Assembly: GCA_023415715.1 (NCBI GenBank)
Contig: JAEZJP010000325.1
Location: forward strand, 1 to 27,498
Length of the DNA stretch: 27,498 nt
Reading direction: 5' to 3'
Source: Bacillota bacterium
GTDB taxonomy: Bacteria > Bacillota > Clostridia > Christensenellales > Aristaeellaceae
A program made the position numbers and the translations under genes. Below the pieces are notes generated by a model that was not told the DNA's origin, searched no databases, and worked only from the letters and a program-made list of their open reading frames with translations. Position 1 is the first letter of the stretch; the number at the start of each line of letters is the position of its first letter. Positions 16,548 to 24,514 of the stretch are shown one piece after another.

Positions 16548-16576
16548 GATTAAACCATGTTCATTACAATGTCAAG
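16548..16576 (-). promoter_or_regulatory. Weak candidate promoter of the SGNH hydrolase gene
   Basis: On the minus strand a perfect TTGACA (16576-16571) is followed after 17 bp by TTAATC (16553-16548), a poor -10. The intergenic region 16510-16654 is AT-rich and must hold promoters for both divergent genes; none for the DUF1836 gene was clear. Confidence 0.3.
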
Positions 16577-16654
16577 TAATATATTTTAAAAGGGATTGTA
16601 GAATTATCGATGATATGATAGTATGGTGGTATATTATATGGGAAGGGATTGTAC

Positions 16655-17200
16655 ATGCATAACGATCAGTTAAGCCGTGCGGGTTTGACAGCCTACGTGC
16701 CCCCTAACTGGGACCAGCTGCCGGACCTGGGTCTGTATATGGATCAGGTGATTACGTATATGGAGCGCCAATGCCGCACGTTGTATCCGGTGGCCGGGAG
16801 CATACTCACTCCCTCCATGATCAACAATTATGTAAAATGCGGGCTGGTAAAGCGGCCTGTGGGGAAAAAGTATGACCGCGTCCAGCTGGCGCAGCTGATG
16901 ATGCTTTGCATTCTCAAGCAGGTGGCCTCGCTGGAGGAAATGAAGCTGCTTATGACGCCGCCGCCGGGAGAGGATACGCAGGGATTATACGCAGCCTTTT
17001 GTAAAACGCAGGAGAGTGTATTTGAGTCCCTTGCCACGCGTCCCCCCGAGGCAACGGCCATGCAATACGCCATCGAGGCCGCCGCCTTCCGCAGCCTGTG
17101 CGCACAAAAGCTGGCTGAAAAGCAGCCGGGCGCGCAAGCTCCGGAAAAGAAAAGCGCGGAAGGCGCAAATCAGCAGCCCGATGCGCAGGAACGCGGCTGA
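16655..17200 (+). CDS. DUF1836 protein
   Basis: A 181-residue cytoplasmic protein of the DUF1836 family, found mainly in Firmicutes and of unknown function. The conserved part covers about residues 25-140 and includes LTPSMINNYVKCGLVKRP followed by KYDRVQLAQLMMLCILKQVASLEE, which reads like a MerR-type helix-turn-helix and suggests a DNA-binding role. The last 30 residues are Ala, Gln and Lys-rich and probably disordered. GGAAGGG (16641-16647) lies 7 nt before the ATG; an in-frame TTG at 16649 would sit on the ribosome site. A terminator follows, so it is probably monocistronic. Confidence 0.85.
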   Translation: MHNDQLSRAGLTAYVPPNWDQLPDLGLYMDQVITYMERQCRTLYPVAGSILTPSMINNYVKCGLVKRPVGKKYDRVQLAQLMMLCILKQVASLEEMKLLMTPPPGEDTQGLYAAFCKTQESVFESLATRPPEATAMQYAIEAAAFRSLCAQKLAEKQPGAQAPEKKSAEGANQQPDAQERG

Positions 17201-17276
17201 TGAACCTTTGCAAAAGCGCTGGCTGCCAAATAGCATTAACGGTACAACAAAATAATATTTGATTCCTTTCCCTAGA

Positions 17277-17320
17277 CCCTTTGAAAGCCGTCTCTTAATA
17301 TGGCTTTCAAGGGGCTTTTT
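17277..17320 (+). terminator. Rho-independent terminator of the DUF1836 gene
   Basis: A 13-bp stem with one wobble pair (17277-17289 with 17302-17314), followed by CTTTTTG. Confidence 0.85.
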
Positions 17321-17485
17321 GTGATGATGCATATCTTAAGTGAAACAAGTATGCTTATGCTATTCTTTGGGTAGATTTTGGTAAGAGGGATGCAGCTTGT
17401 TTCCATGTGCAAAAACTTGCATTTTTCCGGTTACATTGTGTTCGGGTAAGTAGCAGCGTGGCTTTGAAAAAGGGGGGGCGGAATC

Positions 17486-19222
17486 ATGTTTTCACTTAAA
17501 AAAGTTCTCGCGCTGGCGATAACCTGTTCCTTGCTTCTGGCGGCGGTACCAGGGGCAATGGCAGCATCAACCGTTGGCTTGACAGGCACCTTCAGCGGCA
17601 GCAATGCTTATTATTCCATGACGATTACATTGAACGATGATGGTACCTACTTAAGCACGATACTGCAGGGCGGTCAGACATACAGATATTCGGGCTACTG
17701 GTCATCGGATGCGTCCTATATGTATTTCTGGCCCAACGGCGGCACACAGTCGGCGCTGAGCTATTGGCTTATGGGTGACACACTGACGCTTACAGACTGG
17801 AACACAGGAGACACGATGACCATGACAAGACAGCAAATGACGCCTTCGTTTGGTCCGGACAATCATCAAATACCGGAAGGGCTGATCGGCACGTGGGCAG
17901 GCCAGGATGGGGACGGCCTTCTTTTCATGACGCTTGACGCGCTTGGCGCCATCACCGTCGCCTATGACAGGCCGGACGCCATAGAGCAGACGGGAACCTT
18001 TACGGTGACTGGTAATATATTTCAGGCTGAGCTCCCGGATGGCACAAATCTTTCACTCCAGTTTCTGCTTACGGGAGACACACTGATCTTTGCGGGGAGC
18101 GAGGAAGGGGAGACAATTACGCTTACCCGTTATCATGAAGCCTTCCCCACAATGCTTCCGACTCCGGCCTTTCCGCCGCAAACATACATGCCCACGGAAC
18201 CGGCTTTAGTGCCGGAAATCACGCCTATCCCGGTGATAACGGCGCCTGCTTCGGTTCCTTCTATTACCTTAGCACCGATGCTGACCGTAGCGCCGCCTAA
18301 AACCAATCCCCCCGCAGCTACAGTTCCTCCAATGGTGCAGGGCCTTGCCGGCATCTGGCAGGGGACGGATGATAAAGGCAGCAAAAAGCTGACGCTGATG
18401 CCTGACGGGAAAATTGAAATCGCCTATGAGCAGGGCATGTCCAAGCGGACGGGCACATATACGGCGGATAGCAGCACCATTAAGGCGATTTTTGACAACG
18501 GCACAGCAGAAGATTTCAGGTATATCCTGATGGACGATACGCTTCTGCTCACCGATGCGCAATTGGGCAGCCCCGTAACGTTTTTAAGGCAACTCCCGCC
18601 CCCGCCGCCGGCCTTGGTCATTGATCCCGTACTGACCGGCACCTGGGGCGGCGTTGACAAAGGGACCTATGGGGAGATCACACTGACCGGGGCGGGTGAA
18701 ATCACATTCTTCATCCCCTCCGATCCTGATTATCCGGTCACATATCCTTGCACAGCCTCACAGGGCAGGATCAGTTTCCATACAGACGGGGAAACCATGG
18801 AATGCACCTATCAGATACAGGACGGTGTGCTTCAAGTTTCCAATGAAGATGGAACAGTGCAGTACCTAAAGAAGACAGGACCGCTATCACGCCTTGACCA
18901 GCCCGTACAAGAGGCATCTGCCACTGTGGATGCGGCAATAGCAGGTACCTGGGGCGGCCTTGACGGCAGCATATATGTGGAAATCACCTTGTATGGGGAC
19001 GGAACGTATGTGAAATTCGTTCCGGAGGATGAAGCCTTGTCCGTAAAAGGCACCTACATGGCCGGCAATGGAAACATCGCTGTCCTCCTTAAAAACGGAG
19101 CGTTTCAGGGCACATATGCGCTTGCGGGGGAAGAACTGACAATCGTATTCAATAACGCGGAGCACTTAAAGCTCCTTAAAGAATCGGGGCCGCTTACACG
19201 GCTTGCGCAAACGGGAGAATAA
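17486..19222 (+). CDS. Secreted protein with five beta-rich repeats, unknown function
   Basis: A 578-residue exported protein that I do not recognise. The signal peptide covers 1-27 (cleavage near AMA-AS). Five repeats of about 85-92 residues follow, each starting with (I/L)xGTW or GTF and containing alternating beta-strand patterns: about 32-117, 132-216, 286-370, 382-472 and 485-575. A Pro/Thr/Ala-rich linker (217-283) separates repeats 2 and 3. Repeats 4 and 5 are the closest pair; both open with AGTWGG/TGTWGG and close with GPL(S/T)RL. The pattern resembles the small lipocalin-like or calycin-type barrels annotated in many Clostridial secreted proteins, which is a weak analogy. There is no wall anchor or transmembrane segment beyond the signal peptide. 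A run of Gs (17472-17478) acts as ribosome site. Codon use is less biased than in neighbours. Confidence 0.85.
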   Translation: MFSLKKVLALAITCSLLLAAVPGAMAASTVGLTGTFSGSNAYYSMTITLNDDGTYLSTILQGGQTYRYSGYWSSDASYMYFWPNGGTQSALSYWLMGDTLTLTDWNTGDTMTMTRQQMTPSFGPDNHQIPEGLIGTWAGQDGDGLLFMTLDALGAITVAYDRPDAIEQTGTFTVTGNIFQAELPDGTNLSLQFLLTGDTLIFAGSEEGETITLTRYHEAFPTMLPTPAFPPQTYMPTEPALVPEITPIPVITAPASVPSITLAPMLTVAPPKTNPPAATVPPMVQGLAGIWQGTDDKGSKKLTLMPDGKIEIAYEQGMSKRTGTYTADSSTIKAIFDNGTAEDFRYILMDDTLLLTDAQLGSPVTFLRQLPPPPPALVIDPVLTGTWGGVDKGTYGEITLTGAGEITFFIPSDPDYPVTYPCTASQGRISFHTDGETMECTYQIQDGVLQVSNEDGTVQYLKKTGPLSRLDQPVQEASATVDAAIAGTWGGLDGSIYVEITLYGDGTYVKFVPEDEALSVKGTYMAGNGNIAVLLKNGAFQGTYALAGEELTIVFNNAEHLKLLKESGPLTRLAQTGE

Positions 19223-19308
19223 TGAGAAAATAGGGGAAGTATTTGAACTCCTCCCTTGCTCTTTATGGTTCCTTAAGGCATGGAGCGGAGGAGCAAGGGA
19301 GGATTTTT

Positions 19309-20661
19309 GTGCAGAAAAACCAGGTGGTAATGGTTTCATGCGAGCGGCTGGGGGCCGAGATGGAAGGCGTTTGCTTTCACGAAGGCATGGCGCTGTTTGT
19401 ACCCTTTGCATTGCCGGGAGAGGAAGTCTCCTGCCGTGTGGTGAAGGTGCAAAAGAATCATGCCTTCGGCAAGCTGTTGGAAGTCAAAAATCCAAGCCCC
19501 GCAAGGCAGACGTCGCCCTGCCCCGTTTATCTCAAATGCGGCGGCTGCGCTTCCCAGCATATGACCTATGAACAGACGCTTTATTACAAACGCATCCAGG
19601 TGGAGGACTGCTTAAAGCATATCGGCGGCCTTGAAGTTACGGTTCCGCTGGTGTTGGGCATGGCGGACCCCTGGCACTACCGTAACAAAACGGCGCTGCC
19701 CGTAGGCGGGGAAGCGGGTAAGCCCATGATCGGCTTTTACGCACCGCGCAGCCATGACATTATTGACATCGCTTCCTGCCCCGTTGCAAAGCCCGGCCTC
19801 AACGGCGTATTGAAGGCGGTTAAATGCTGGATGGAATCGTACCGCATCCCGCCCTATCGGGAGGAGACCCATACAGGGCTTGTGCGCCATGTAATGGCCC
19901 GCTCCTCCCGCCAAGGAGAGGTGATGGCGGTCATCGTTATCAACGGACAGGAACTGCCCAAGGAAAAAGAGCTTCTGGCCGCGCTGCTAAAAGAAGTGCC
20001 AACCCTTAAATCCCTGTGCGTGAGCGTTCATACCGCCCGCAGCAACGTGATCCTAGGTGACAGCTACCGTGTTTTGTGGGGGGAGGAGCGGCTTGAAGAC
20101 ACGCTGTGCGGCTTGAAATTCTCCCTGTCTCCCCTGTCCTTTTTCCAGATCAACCCAGAGCAGACGGAAGTTTTGTATCGGACCGCGTTGGATTTTGCCT
20201 CTCTTTCGGGAACGGAGACCGTGGCCGACGTATATTGCGGCGCGGGCACCATATCGCTGCTGCTGGCTGGGAACGCGCGGCGGGTAATCGGCCTGGAAAC
20301 GGTGGAGGCAGCGGTCCGTGACGCCCGGGAAAATGCTATAAAGAACGGCATCGGCAATGTGGAGTTCCTTTTAGGTCAGGCGGAGGCGCTTTTGCCCAAA
20401 CTGGTGGAGGAAGGTTTGAGGCCCGACGTCGTCGTACTGGACCCGCCCCGCAAAGGGGTGGAACCAGAGGTTGTTGAAGCCATCGCACAGGCGCGGCCGC
20501 GGCGGGTGGTCTACGTCAGCTGCAATCCAGCCACCCAGGCGCGTGATGCCGCACTGTTTGTTAAAAGGGGGTACAGGATCACACGCTGCCAGCCGGTGGA
20601 CATGTTCTGCTGGACCCATGGCGTGGAAAATGTTTTGTGCTTTGATATTGTTCAGGGATGA
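19309..20661 (+). CDS. rlmD: RlmD/TrmA-family uracil-C5 methyltransferase (23S rRNA)
   Basis: A 450-residue SAM-dependent RNA (uracil-5-)-methyltransferase. The N-terminal TRAM domain (about 1-60) binds RNA. An iron-sulfur cluster is suggested by CPVYLKCGGC and the later Cys in ASCPVAK. The methyltransferase domain has motif I VADVYCGAGTISLLLA, DPPRKG and VSCNPATQARD, which carries the nucleophilic Cys. In Firmicutes such enzymes modify U747 and U1939 of 23S rRNA (RlmCD/RlmD), and orthology cannot be settled by eye. The start is GTG at 19309: AAGGGAGG (19295-19302) is 6 nt upstream and translation then begins with the TRAM domain. The ATG-type frame extending to 19243 has no ribosome site. 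The spacing to the preceding gene (86 nt) permits co-transcription. Confidence 0.92.
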   Translation: MQKNQVVMVSCERLGAEMEGVCFHEGMALFVPFALPGEEVSCRVVKVQKNHAFGKLLEVKNPSPARQTSPCPVYLKCGGCASQHMTYEQTLYYKRIQVEDCLKHIGGLEVTVPLVLGMADPWHYRNKTALPVGGEAGKPMIGFYAPRSHDIIDIASCPVAKPGLNGVLKAVKCWMESYRIPPYREETHTGLVRHVMARSSRQGEVMAVIVINGQELPKEKELLAALLKEVPTLKSLCVSVHTARSNVILGDSYRVLWGEERLEDTLCGLKFSLSPLSFFQINPEQTEVLYRTALDFASLSGTETVADVYCGAGTISLLLAGNARRVIGLETVEAAVRDARENAIKNGIGNVEFLLGQAEALLPKLVEEGLRPDVVVLDPPRKGVEPEVVEAIAQARPRRVVYVSCNPATQARDAALFVKRGYRITRCQPVDMFCWTHGVENVLCFDIVQG

Positions 20662-20713
20662 ACCGGAGGTTCTCAATCGTTTCCATCAGGAAGACAGCCC
20701 GGCAGTTTCAGGA

Positions 20714-20742
20714 TTGCAATTTGCCGCCCGGGCGGGTATAAT
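20714..20742 (+). promoter_or_regulatory. Promoter of the LCP gene
   Basis: TTGCAA (20714-20719) and TATAAT (20737-20742) with 17-bp spacing in the 146-bp gap after the methyltransferase gene. Predicted start near 20749, about 60 nt before the LCP start codon. Confidence 0.75.
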
Positions 20743-20807
20743 GAGCCGGGAAAAAATGGGGTCATACCGCCCCCAAAATCCACCCCGCGTGGGAGGAGGA
20801 ACATTGC

Positions 20808-21986
20808 TTGAAGTTTTCATGGATGAAGCGGCTGGTAAGCCTTTTTTGCACACTTGTGCTTCTGATGACCATCGTGCCTTACGCGCTTGGCGAAAGCGAC
20901 CCTGAGATATCTTTTACTGGCGAAGATATCAAGAAAGATCTGGACGCTGAGGACCTTGCCCAGTGGGAACAATGGGAGAAAGAGGAGGCCACAACCACCC
21001 AGGGGGATGAAGAGGCTTCCATCGCTCCGGAGGATCTGGATGCCGAGCATCAGAAAATGCTCTCCGATCTTGGTGAAGGCGATATTGCCAACATCGATTT
21101 GAGCGAGCTGGAAGCCAATGCCGACCTGCCGGACGATTATGTCAACATCCTTCTTCTGGGCGTGGATTCCCGTACGAATGTCTTAAATACGGGGCTTTCC
21201 GATGTAATCATGATCCTCTCCATCAACAAGACGACGGGAGAAATCAAGCTGTCCTCCATCGCCCGTGATACGGCTGTCACCGTGCCCGGCTACAAAAATG
21301 CCTACCGCATCAATGTGGCCTATGAATTCGGTTCCCGAAAAGATGAAAACGGCGGACCGAAACTGACGATGCGCACAGTGAACCGCAATTTTCAAATGAA
21401 TGTGGAACGCTTTGTGACCATCAATTTCTTTGGCCTGGCCGCCATCATCGACAGCCTGGGCGGTGTGGACATCGAGCTTACCAAGGCGGAAGCCAACCGC
21501 ATCAATTATGAGCTGCGCAAGGAGCCACTGGATAAAGTGAAGCGGACAAAGGTGGAGGGCGTTGCCGGCGTACACCATTTGGACGGCATGCAGGCCGTGA
21601 CATTCGCCCGCATCCGCGGCATCGACAACGATTTCATGCGCACCGCCCGCCAGCGCAAGCTTCTGGAAGTCCTTCTCAATCAGGTCATGCACAACATGGA
21701 CATGAACAGGATGATGGACCTGCTGAATGCCGTGCTGCCCTATGTATATACCAACATCAGCGTTGGCGAAATGTTTGAGCTAGGCACCACCGTGCTTCAA
21801 TCCGACCTTGCGCAAAAGGTGGCCGCAGGGGAACCGCTGATTGAGCAGCACCGCGTTCCCATGGACAAGACATTCGGTTATAAGGATATCAATGGAGCCA
21901 GCCTGGTGTACATGAACGACAAGAACTTCAAAGCTAACGTGGAGGCGCTTCAGGAGTTCATTTACGGGCAAAGTTACTACAAATAG
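20808..21986 (+). CDS. LytR-CpsA-Psr (LCP) family protein
   Basis: A 392-residue extracytoplasmic enzyme of the family that transfers undecaprenyl-linked glycopolymers (teichoic acids, capsule) to peptidoglycan. An N-terminal signal/anchor segment (8-28) is followed by an unusually long acidic linker (29-108, many Asp, Glu and Gln) and the LCP domain (about 112-292). Conserved residues are visible: LLLGVDSR (Asp120, Arg122), SSIARDT (Arg153, Asp154), YRINVAY, FARIR and TARQRK, which bind the pyrophosphate and metal. The segment after 295 is an additional C-terminal region. The start codon is TTG at 20808 because GGAGGAGG (20792-20799) lies 8 nt upstream; the ATG at 20823 is too far away. The gene has its own promoter and terminator. 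Confidence 0.93.
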   Translation: MKFSWMKRLVSLFCTLVLLMTIVPYALGESDPEISFTGEDIKKDLDAEDLAQWEQWEKEEATTTQGDEEASIAPEDLDAEHQKMLSDLGEGDIANIDLSELEANADLPDDYVNILLLGVDSRTNVLNTGLSDVIMILSINKTTGEIKLSSIARDTAVTVPGYKNAYRINVAYEFGSRKDENGGPKLTMRTVNRNFQMNVERFVTINFFGLAAIIDSLGGVDIELTKAEANRINYELRKEPLDKVKRTKVEGVAGVHHLDGMQAVTFARIRGIDNDFMRTARQRKLLEVLLNQVMHNMDMNRMMDLLNAVLPYVYTNISVGEMFELGTTVLQSDLAQKVAAGEPLIEQHRVPMDKTFGYKDINGASLVYMNDKNFKANVEALQEFIYGQSYYK

Positions 21987-22000
21987 AAAGCCAAACTACG

Positions 22001-22035
22001 ATGCCGCCGGATTTAATAAAGTCCGGCGGCATTTT
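22001..22035 (+). terminator. Rho-independent terminator of the LCP gene
   Basis: A perfect 11-bp stem (22001-22011 with 22022-22032), 10-nt loop, followed by TTT. Confidence 0.85.
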
Positions 22036-22058
22036 CATGCGCGTATCAGCCTTTTTGT

Positions 22059-22087
22059 TTGACAGAATTTTCCCATATGTTTATAAT
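22059..22087 (+). promoter_or_regulatory. Consensus promoter P1 upstream of xpaC
   Basis: TTGACA (22059-22064) and TATAAT (22082-22087) with 17-bp spacing: a full consensus match. It would start near 22094 and give a long leader of about 245 nt to xpaC. A ribosome-site-like TAAGGAGG at 22094-22101 has no start codon at a usable distance. A small hairpin (GCTGTC/GACGGC) follows at about 22106-22122. Confidence 0.7.
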
Positions 22088-22136
22088 GATCCCTAAGGAG
22101 GCACGGCTGTCCGCAAGACGGCGAAAAACCCTTGTC

Positions 22137-22171
22137 TCTCATGGAATTCTCATGGTTTTCTCATGTCTCAT
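22137..22171 (+). promoter_or_regulatory. 11-bp-phased TCTCATG direct repeats (possible OmpR/PhoB-type box)
   Basis: TCTCATG occurs at 22137-22143, 22148-22154 and 22159-22165, exactly 11 bp apart, with a further TCTCAT at 22166-22171. Seven-bp units spaced by 4 bp are the known layout of PhoB/OmpR-family sites. The block lies between P1 and P2, just before the P2 -35. Confidence 0.55.
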
Positions 22172-22173
22172 TC

Positions 22174-22202
22174 TTTGCGCGGATGGATGGCTGTGCTATA
22201 AT
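22174..22202 (+). promoter_or_regulatory. Extended -10 promoter P2 upstream of xpaC
   Basis: TGCTATAAT (-10 at 22197-22202, with an extended TG) and a poor -35, TTTGCG (22174-22179), with 17-bp spacing. The weak -35 preceded by phased repeats is the usual look of an activator-dependent promoter. Confidence 0.6.
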
Positions 22203-22339
22203 GTAAACTGCTTTTGAAGGCTTGGCGCCCCGTTTGCATGCTTGATGCGTCAAAACGCGGCTTTGCGCGGATGCGCCTTTACTGGGAAGCGGATTTGATT
22301 TACGATAGTCGCGTAAGTCTACCGGATGGAGGATCGGTC

Positions 22340-23086
22340 ATGGCTAACAAGCAGTCTTCCCCGCATGGGAAGAAAATCAAAAAGGGTGCCGGCGCCGGCA
22401 TTTTAGCATTTGGAATCGTCTTCGCGTTGTATGCCTGGCTGTTCCCCCTGTATAGGGTGTGGGACTATATCCTGGCTGCCGCCGTATCGCTGCTGTTTGG
22501 CCGGGTGATCGGCATCATGGGCTCCGGGCTGGACCTTAGCCCCAACAAGCAGCAGCAGCCAGAATTAGTGGAGGAAGCGGAGGTCATCCCGGAAACGGGA
22601 GATCCCAACGCCGACGAAGTGATCCGCAAAGGCCGGGAAATGATGGATCAAATTCAGGAAGAAAACGACCTGATCCCCGATCCTGCGCTTTCCCAGCAGA
22701 TGGATGATTTGACGCGGCTTTGCGGGCAGATCTTCAAAACCGTTGCGGAGCGCCCCAAGAAGGCGCCTCAAATCCGCCGGTTTATGGACTACTACCTGCC
22801 CACCACGCTGAAGATGCTCAGAAGTTACCGTGTCATGGACCAGCGGGAGGTCACGGGCCAGAATGCCCAGGAAGCCCGCAGCCGCATTGCCAAGGCCATG
22901 GGCGTTGTGCTGGCCGCCTGCGAGAAACAGCTGGAAACGCTCTATCATGACGATATCCTGGATGTAACCACCGATATCGAGGTGCTTGAGCAGATGCTAA
23001 AAAGGGACGGCCTTGTGGATACGGATTTCAAAGCCATGGGGAAGGAAAAAGCCGCCCCCGATACAGTCAATAAAGATGCAGAATAA
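22340..23086 (+). CDS. xpaC: XpaC-family protein (5-bromo-4-chloroindolyl phosphate hydrolysis family)
   Basis: A 248-residue membrane protein. Two transmembrane segments (about 17-37 and 41-60) lie at the N-terminus after a basic leader, and the remaining cytoplasmic part is helical with PQIRRFMDYYLPTTLKMLRSYRVMD and the ETLYHDDILDVTTDIEVLEQMLKRDGL C-terminal signature of the family. The family name comes from a Bacillus phenotype; its molecular role is unknown. It is commonly next to telA, as here. Start chosen at ATG 22340 because TGGAGGA lies 6 nt upstream; the frame extends back to 22214 without a ribosome site. The gene begins 12 nt before telA and the pair is surely co-transcribed. Two promoters and phased repeats lie upstream. 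Confidence 0.9.
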   Translation: MANKQSSPHGKKIKKGAGAGILAFGIVFALYAWLFPLYRVWDYILAAAVSLLFGRVIGIMGSGLDLSPNKQQQPELVEEAEVIPETGDPNADEVIRKGREMMDQIQEENDLIPDPALSQQMDDLTRLCGQIFKTVAERPKKAPQIRRFMDYYLPTTLKMLRSYRVMDQREVTGQNAQEARSRIAKAMGVVLAACEKQLETLYHDDILDVTTDIEVLEQMLKRDGLVDTDFKAMGKEKAAPDTVNKDAE

Positions 23087-23098
23087 GGAGGAGCCGAC

Positions 23099-24271
23099 AT
23101 GAACAATGAGCAGCAATCCATCCCGGTCCTCACCGTAACTCCCGAGGTGTCGCTGAAAGACAAGCAAGTGCTGGAAGAAACGATTGTTGCCACCCAGGCG
23201 TTGGCTCCCAAGGCCACCGAAGTGGTGGTGAACAAGATGGACGACACTAAGCTTACTCCTGAAGAAAGAAAGAGCATTGATGAGTTTATCGGCCGGCTGA
23301 ACCTTCAAAACCCCGACCATGTGCTCCTTTTTGGCGCGGATGCCCAAAAGAAGATTTCCGACTTTTCCGACAAGGCGCTGGAATATGTAAAGAGCAGCGA
23401 GACCGGCGAGGTGGGTGACATGCTGGTGGGCCTGGTTGCAGAGCTCAAGGGCTTTGAAACGGATGCGGAAAGCCCCAAGGGTTTAAAAAAGCTTTTCAAG
23501 AGCGCAGGCAGGCAGATTGAAATGCTGAAGGCCCGGTATGAAAAGGTGGGCGTCAATGTGGAGTCCATCGCCGGAAGCCTGGAAAAGTACCAGGTGCAGC
23601 TTTTGAAGGACGTGGCCATGTTCAACCACCTGTACGACCAGAACACGCTGTATTTCAAGGAACTGACCATGTACATCATGGCCGGGGATGAAAAGCTTGC
23701 CACCGTGCGGGGTACAGAACTCAAGGAACTGATGGACAAGGCTTCCCAGACTGGCGACGCCATGGATGCCCAAAGGGCTAACGACCTGGCCGCCATGTGC
23801 GACAGGTTTGAAAAGAAGCTGCACGACTTGAAGCTTACCCGTCAGGTGGCGTTGCAGATGGCGCCCCAGATCCGCCTTCTGCAAAATAACGACAGCCTGC
23901 TGGTGGAGCGCATCCAAAGCACTTTGAGCAATACCCTGCCCCTGTGGAAGAGCCAAATGGTGCTGGCGCTGGGCCTGTACCACAGCCAGTCGGCCTTGAA
24001 GGCGCAGACCGCCGTTACCGATATGACCAACGAGCTGCTCAAAAAGAACGCCGAAACGCTTAAAATGGGCACCATCGAAACCGCCAAGGAAGCGGAGCGG
24101 GGCATCATCGATATCGAAACGCTGGTTCAGACCAACCAATCCCTTATCGACACCATCAACGAAGTGGTGCGCATCCAGTCCGAAGGCCATCAAAAGCGGA
24201 TGGCGGCGGAAGCCACACTGCACCAGATGGAAGGCCAGCTCAAAAGCAAGCTGCTTGAGCTGAAAAGGTAA
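23099..24271 (+). CDS. telA: TelA-family toxic-anion resistance protein
   Basis: A 390-residue cytoplasmic, largely helical and coiled-coil protein of the TelA/YaaN/KlaA family, associated with tellurite, nisin and cell-wall antibiotic tolerance. Family features include GRLNLQNPDHVLLFGADAQKK, SPKGLKKLFKSAGRQIEML, the YDQNTLYFKELTMYIMAGDEKL stretch and the C-terminal TNQSLIDTINEVVRIQSEG followed by an EA/Q-rich helix. No enzyme activity is known; it is thought to act at the membrane with partner proteins such as XpaC. AAGGAGGAG lies 5-13 nt before the ATG. It is the second gene of the xpaC operon. After it comes a 243-bp gap with repeats before the LemA-like gene. Confidence 0.95.
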   Translation: MNNEQQSIPVLTVTPEVSLKDKQVLEETIVATQALAPKATEVVVNKMDDTKLTPEERKSIDEFIGRLNLQNPDHVLLFGADAQKKISDFSDKALEYVKSSETGEVGDMLVGLVAELKGFETDAESPKGLKKLFKSAGRQIEMLKARYEKVGVNVESIAGSLEKYQVQLLKDVAMFNHLYDQNTLYFKELTMYIMAGDEKLATVRGTELKELMDKASQTGDAMDAQRANDLAAMCDRFEKKLHDLKLTRQVALQMAPQIRLLQNNDSLLVERIQSTLSNTLPLWKSQMVLALGLYHSQSALKAQTAVTDMTNELLKKNAETLKMGTIETAKEAERGIIDIETLVQTNQSLIDTINEVVRIQSEGHQKRMAAEATLHQMEGQLKSKLLELKR

Positions 24272-24514
24272 AAGGGAAGAACCGTTGGGATGGCATGACG
24301 GGGAGAGCCCCTTTTGAAAAAGGAGCCCTCCCCTACCCACAAACTCAATGGCCGCGATGGTTCGCTTCCGCTTCCATCGCTTCCTTTCGCTTGATTTCTT
24401 TACCTCACCCTATGCCGCCACTGGCGGCGATGGGGCTTCGGAACCCCTTCGGAAAACCTAAATTCAAAAATTGAAATATTTGTGCTTTTCTTGATACGGT
24501 ATGGAGGAAGGAAC
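24272..24514. repeat. Intergenic palindromic repeat region between telA and lemA-like genes
   Basis: A gap of 243 bp with several inverted repeats: an imperfect 16-bp arm pair at 24300-24315/24318-24333, a perfect GCCGCC/GGCGGC pair at 24414-24428, and GGGG/CCCC around 24432-24447. Short ATCGCTTC-like direct repeats lie near 24360-24390. No terminator T-run follows the first hairpin. It resembles REP-type elements and has style in common with the block near 26830-27165. Confidence 0.5.

Noticed and set aside
22214..22339. Upstream N-terminal extension of XpaC
   Set aside because: It starts from a TTG without a ribosome site almost at the predicted P2 start point, and the residues do not look like the family; ATG 22340 has a proper site.
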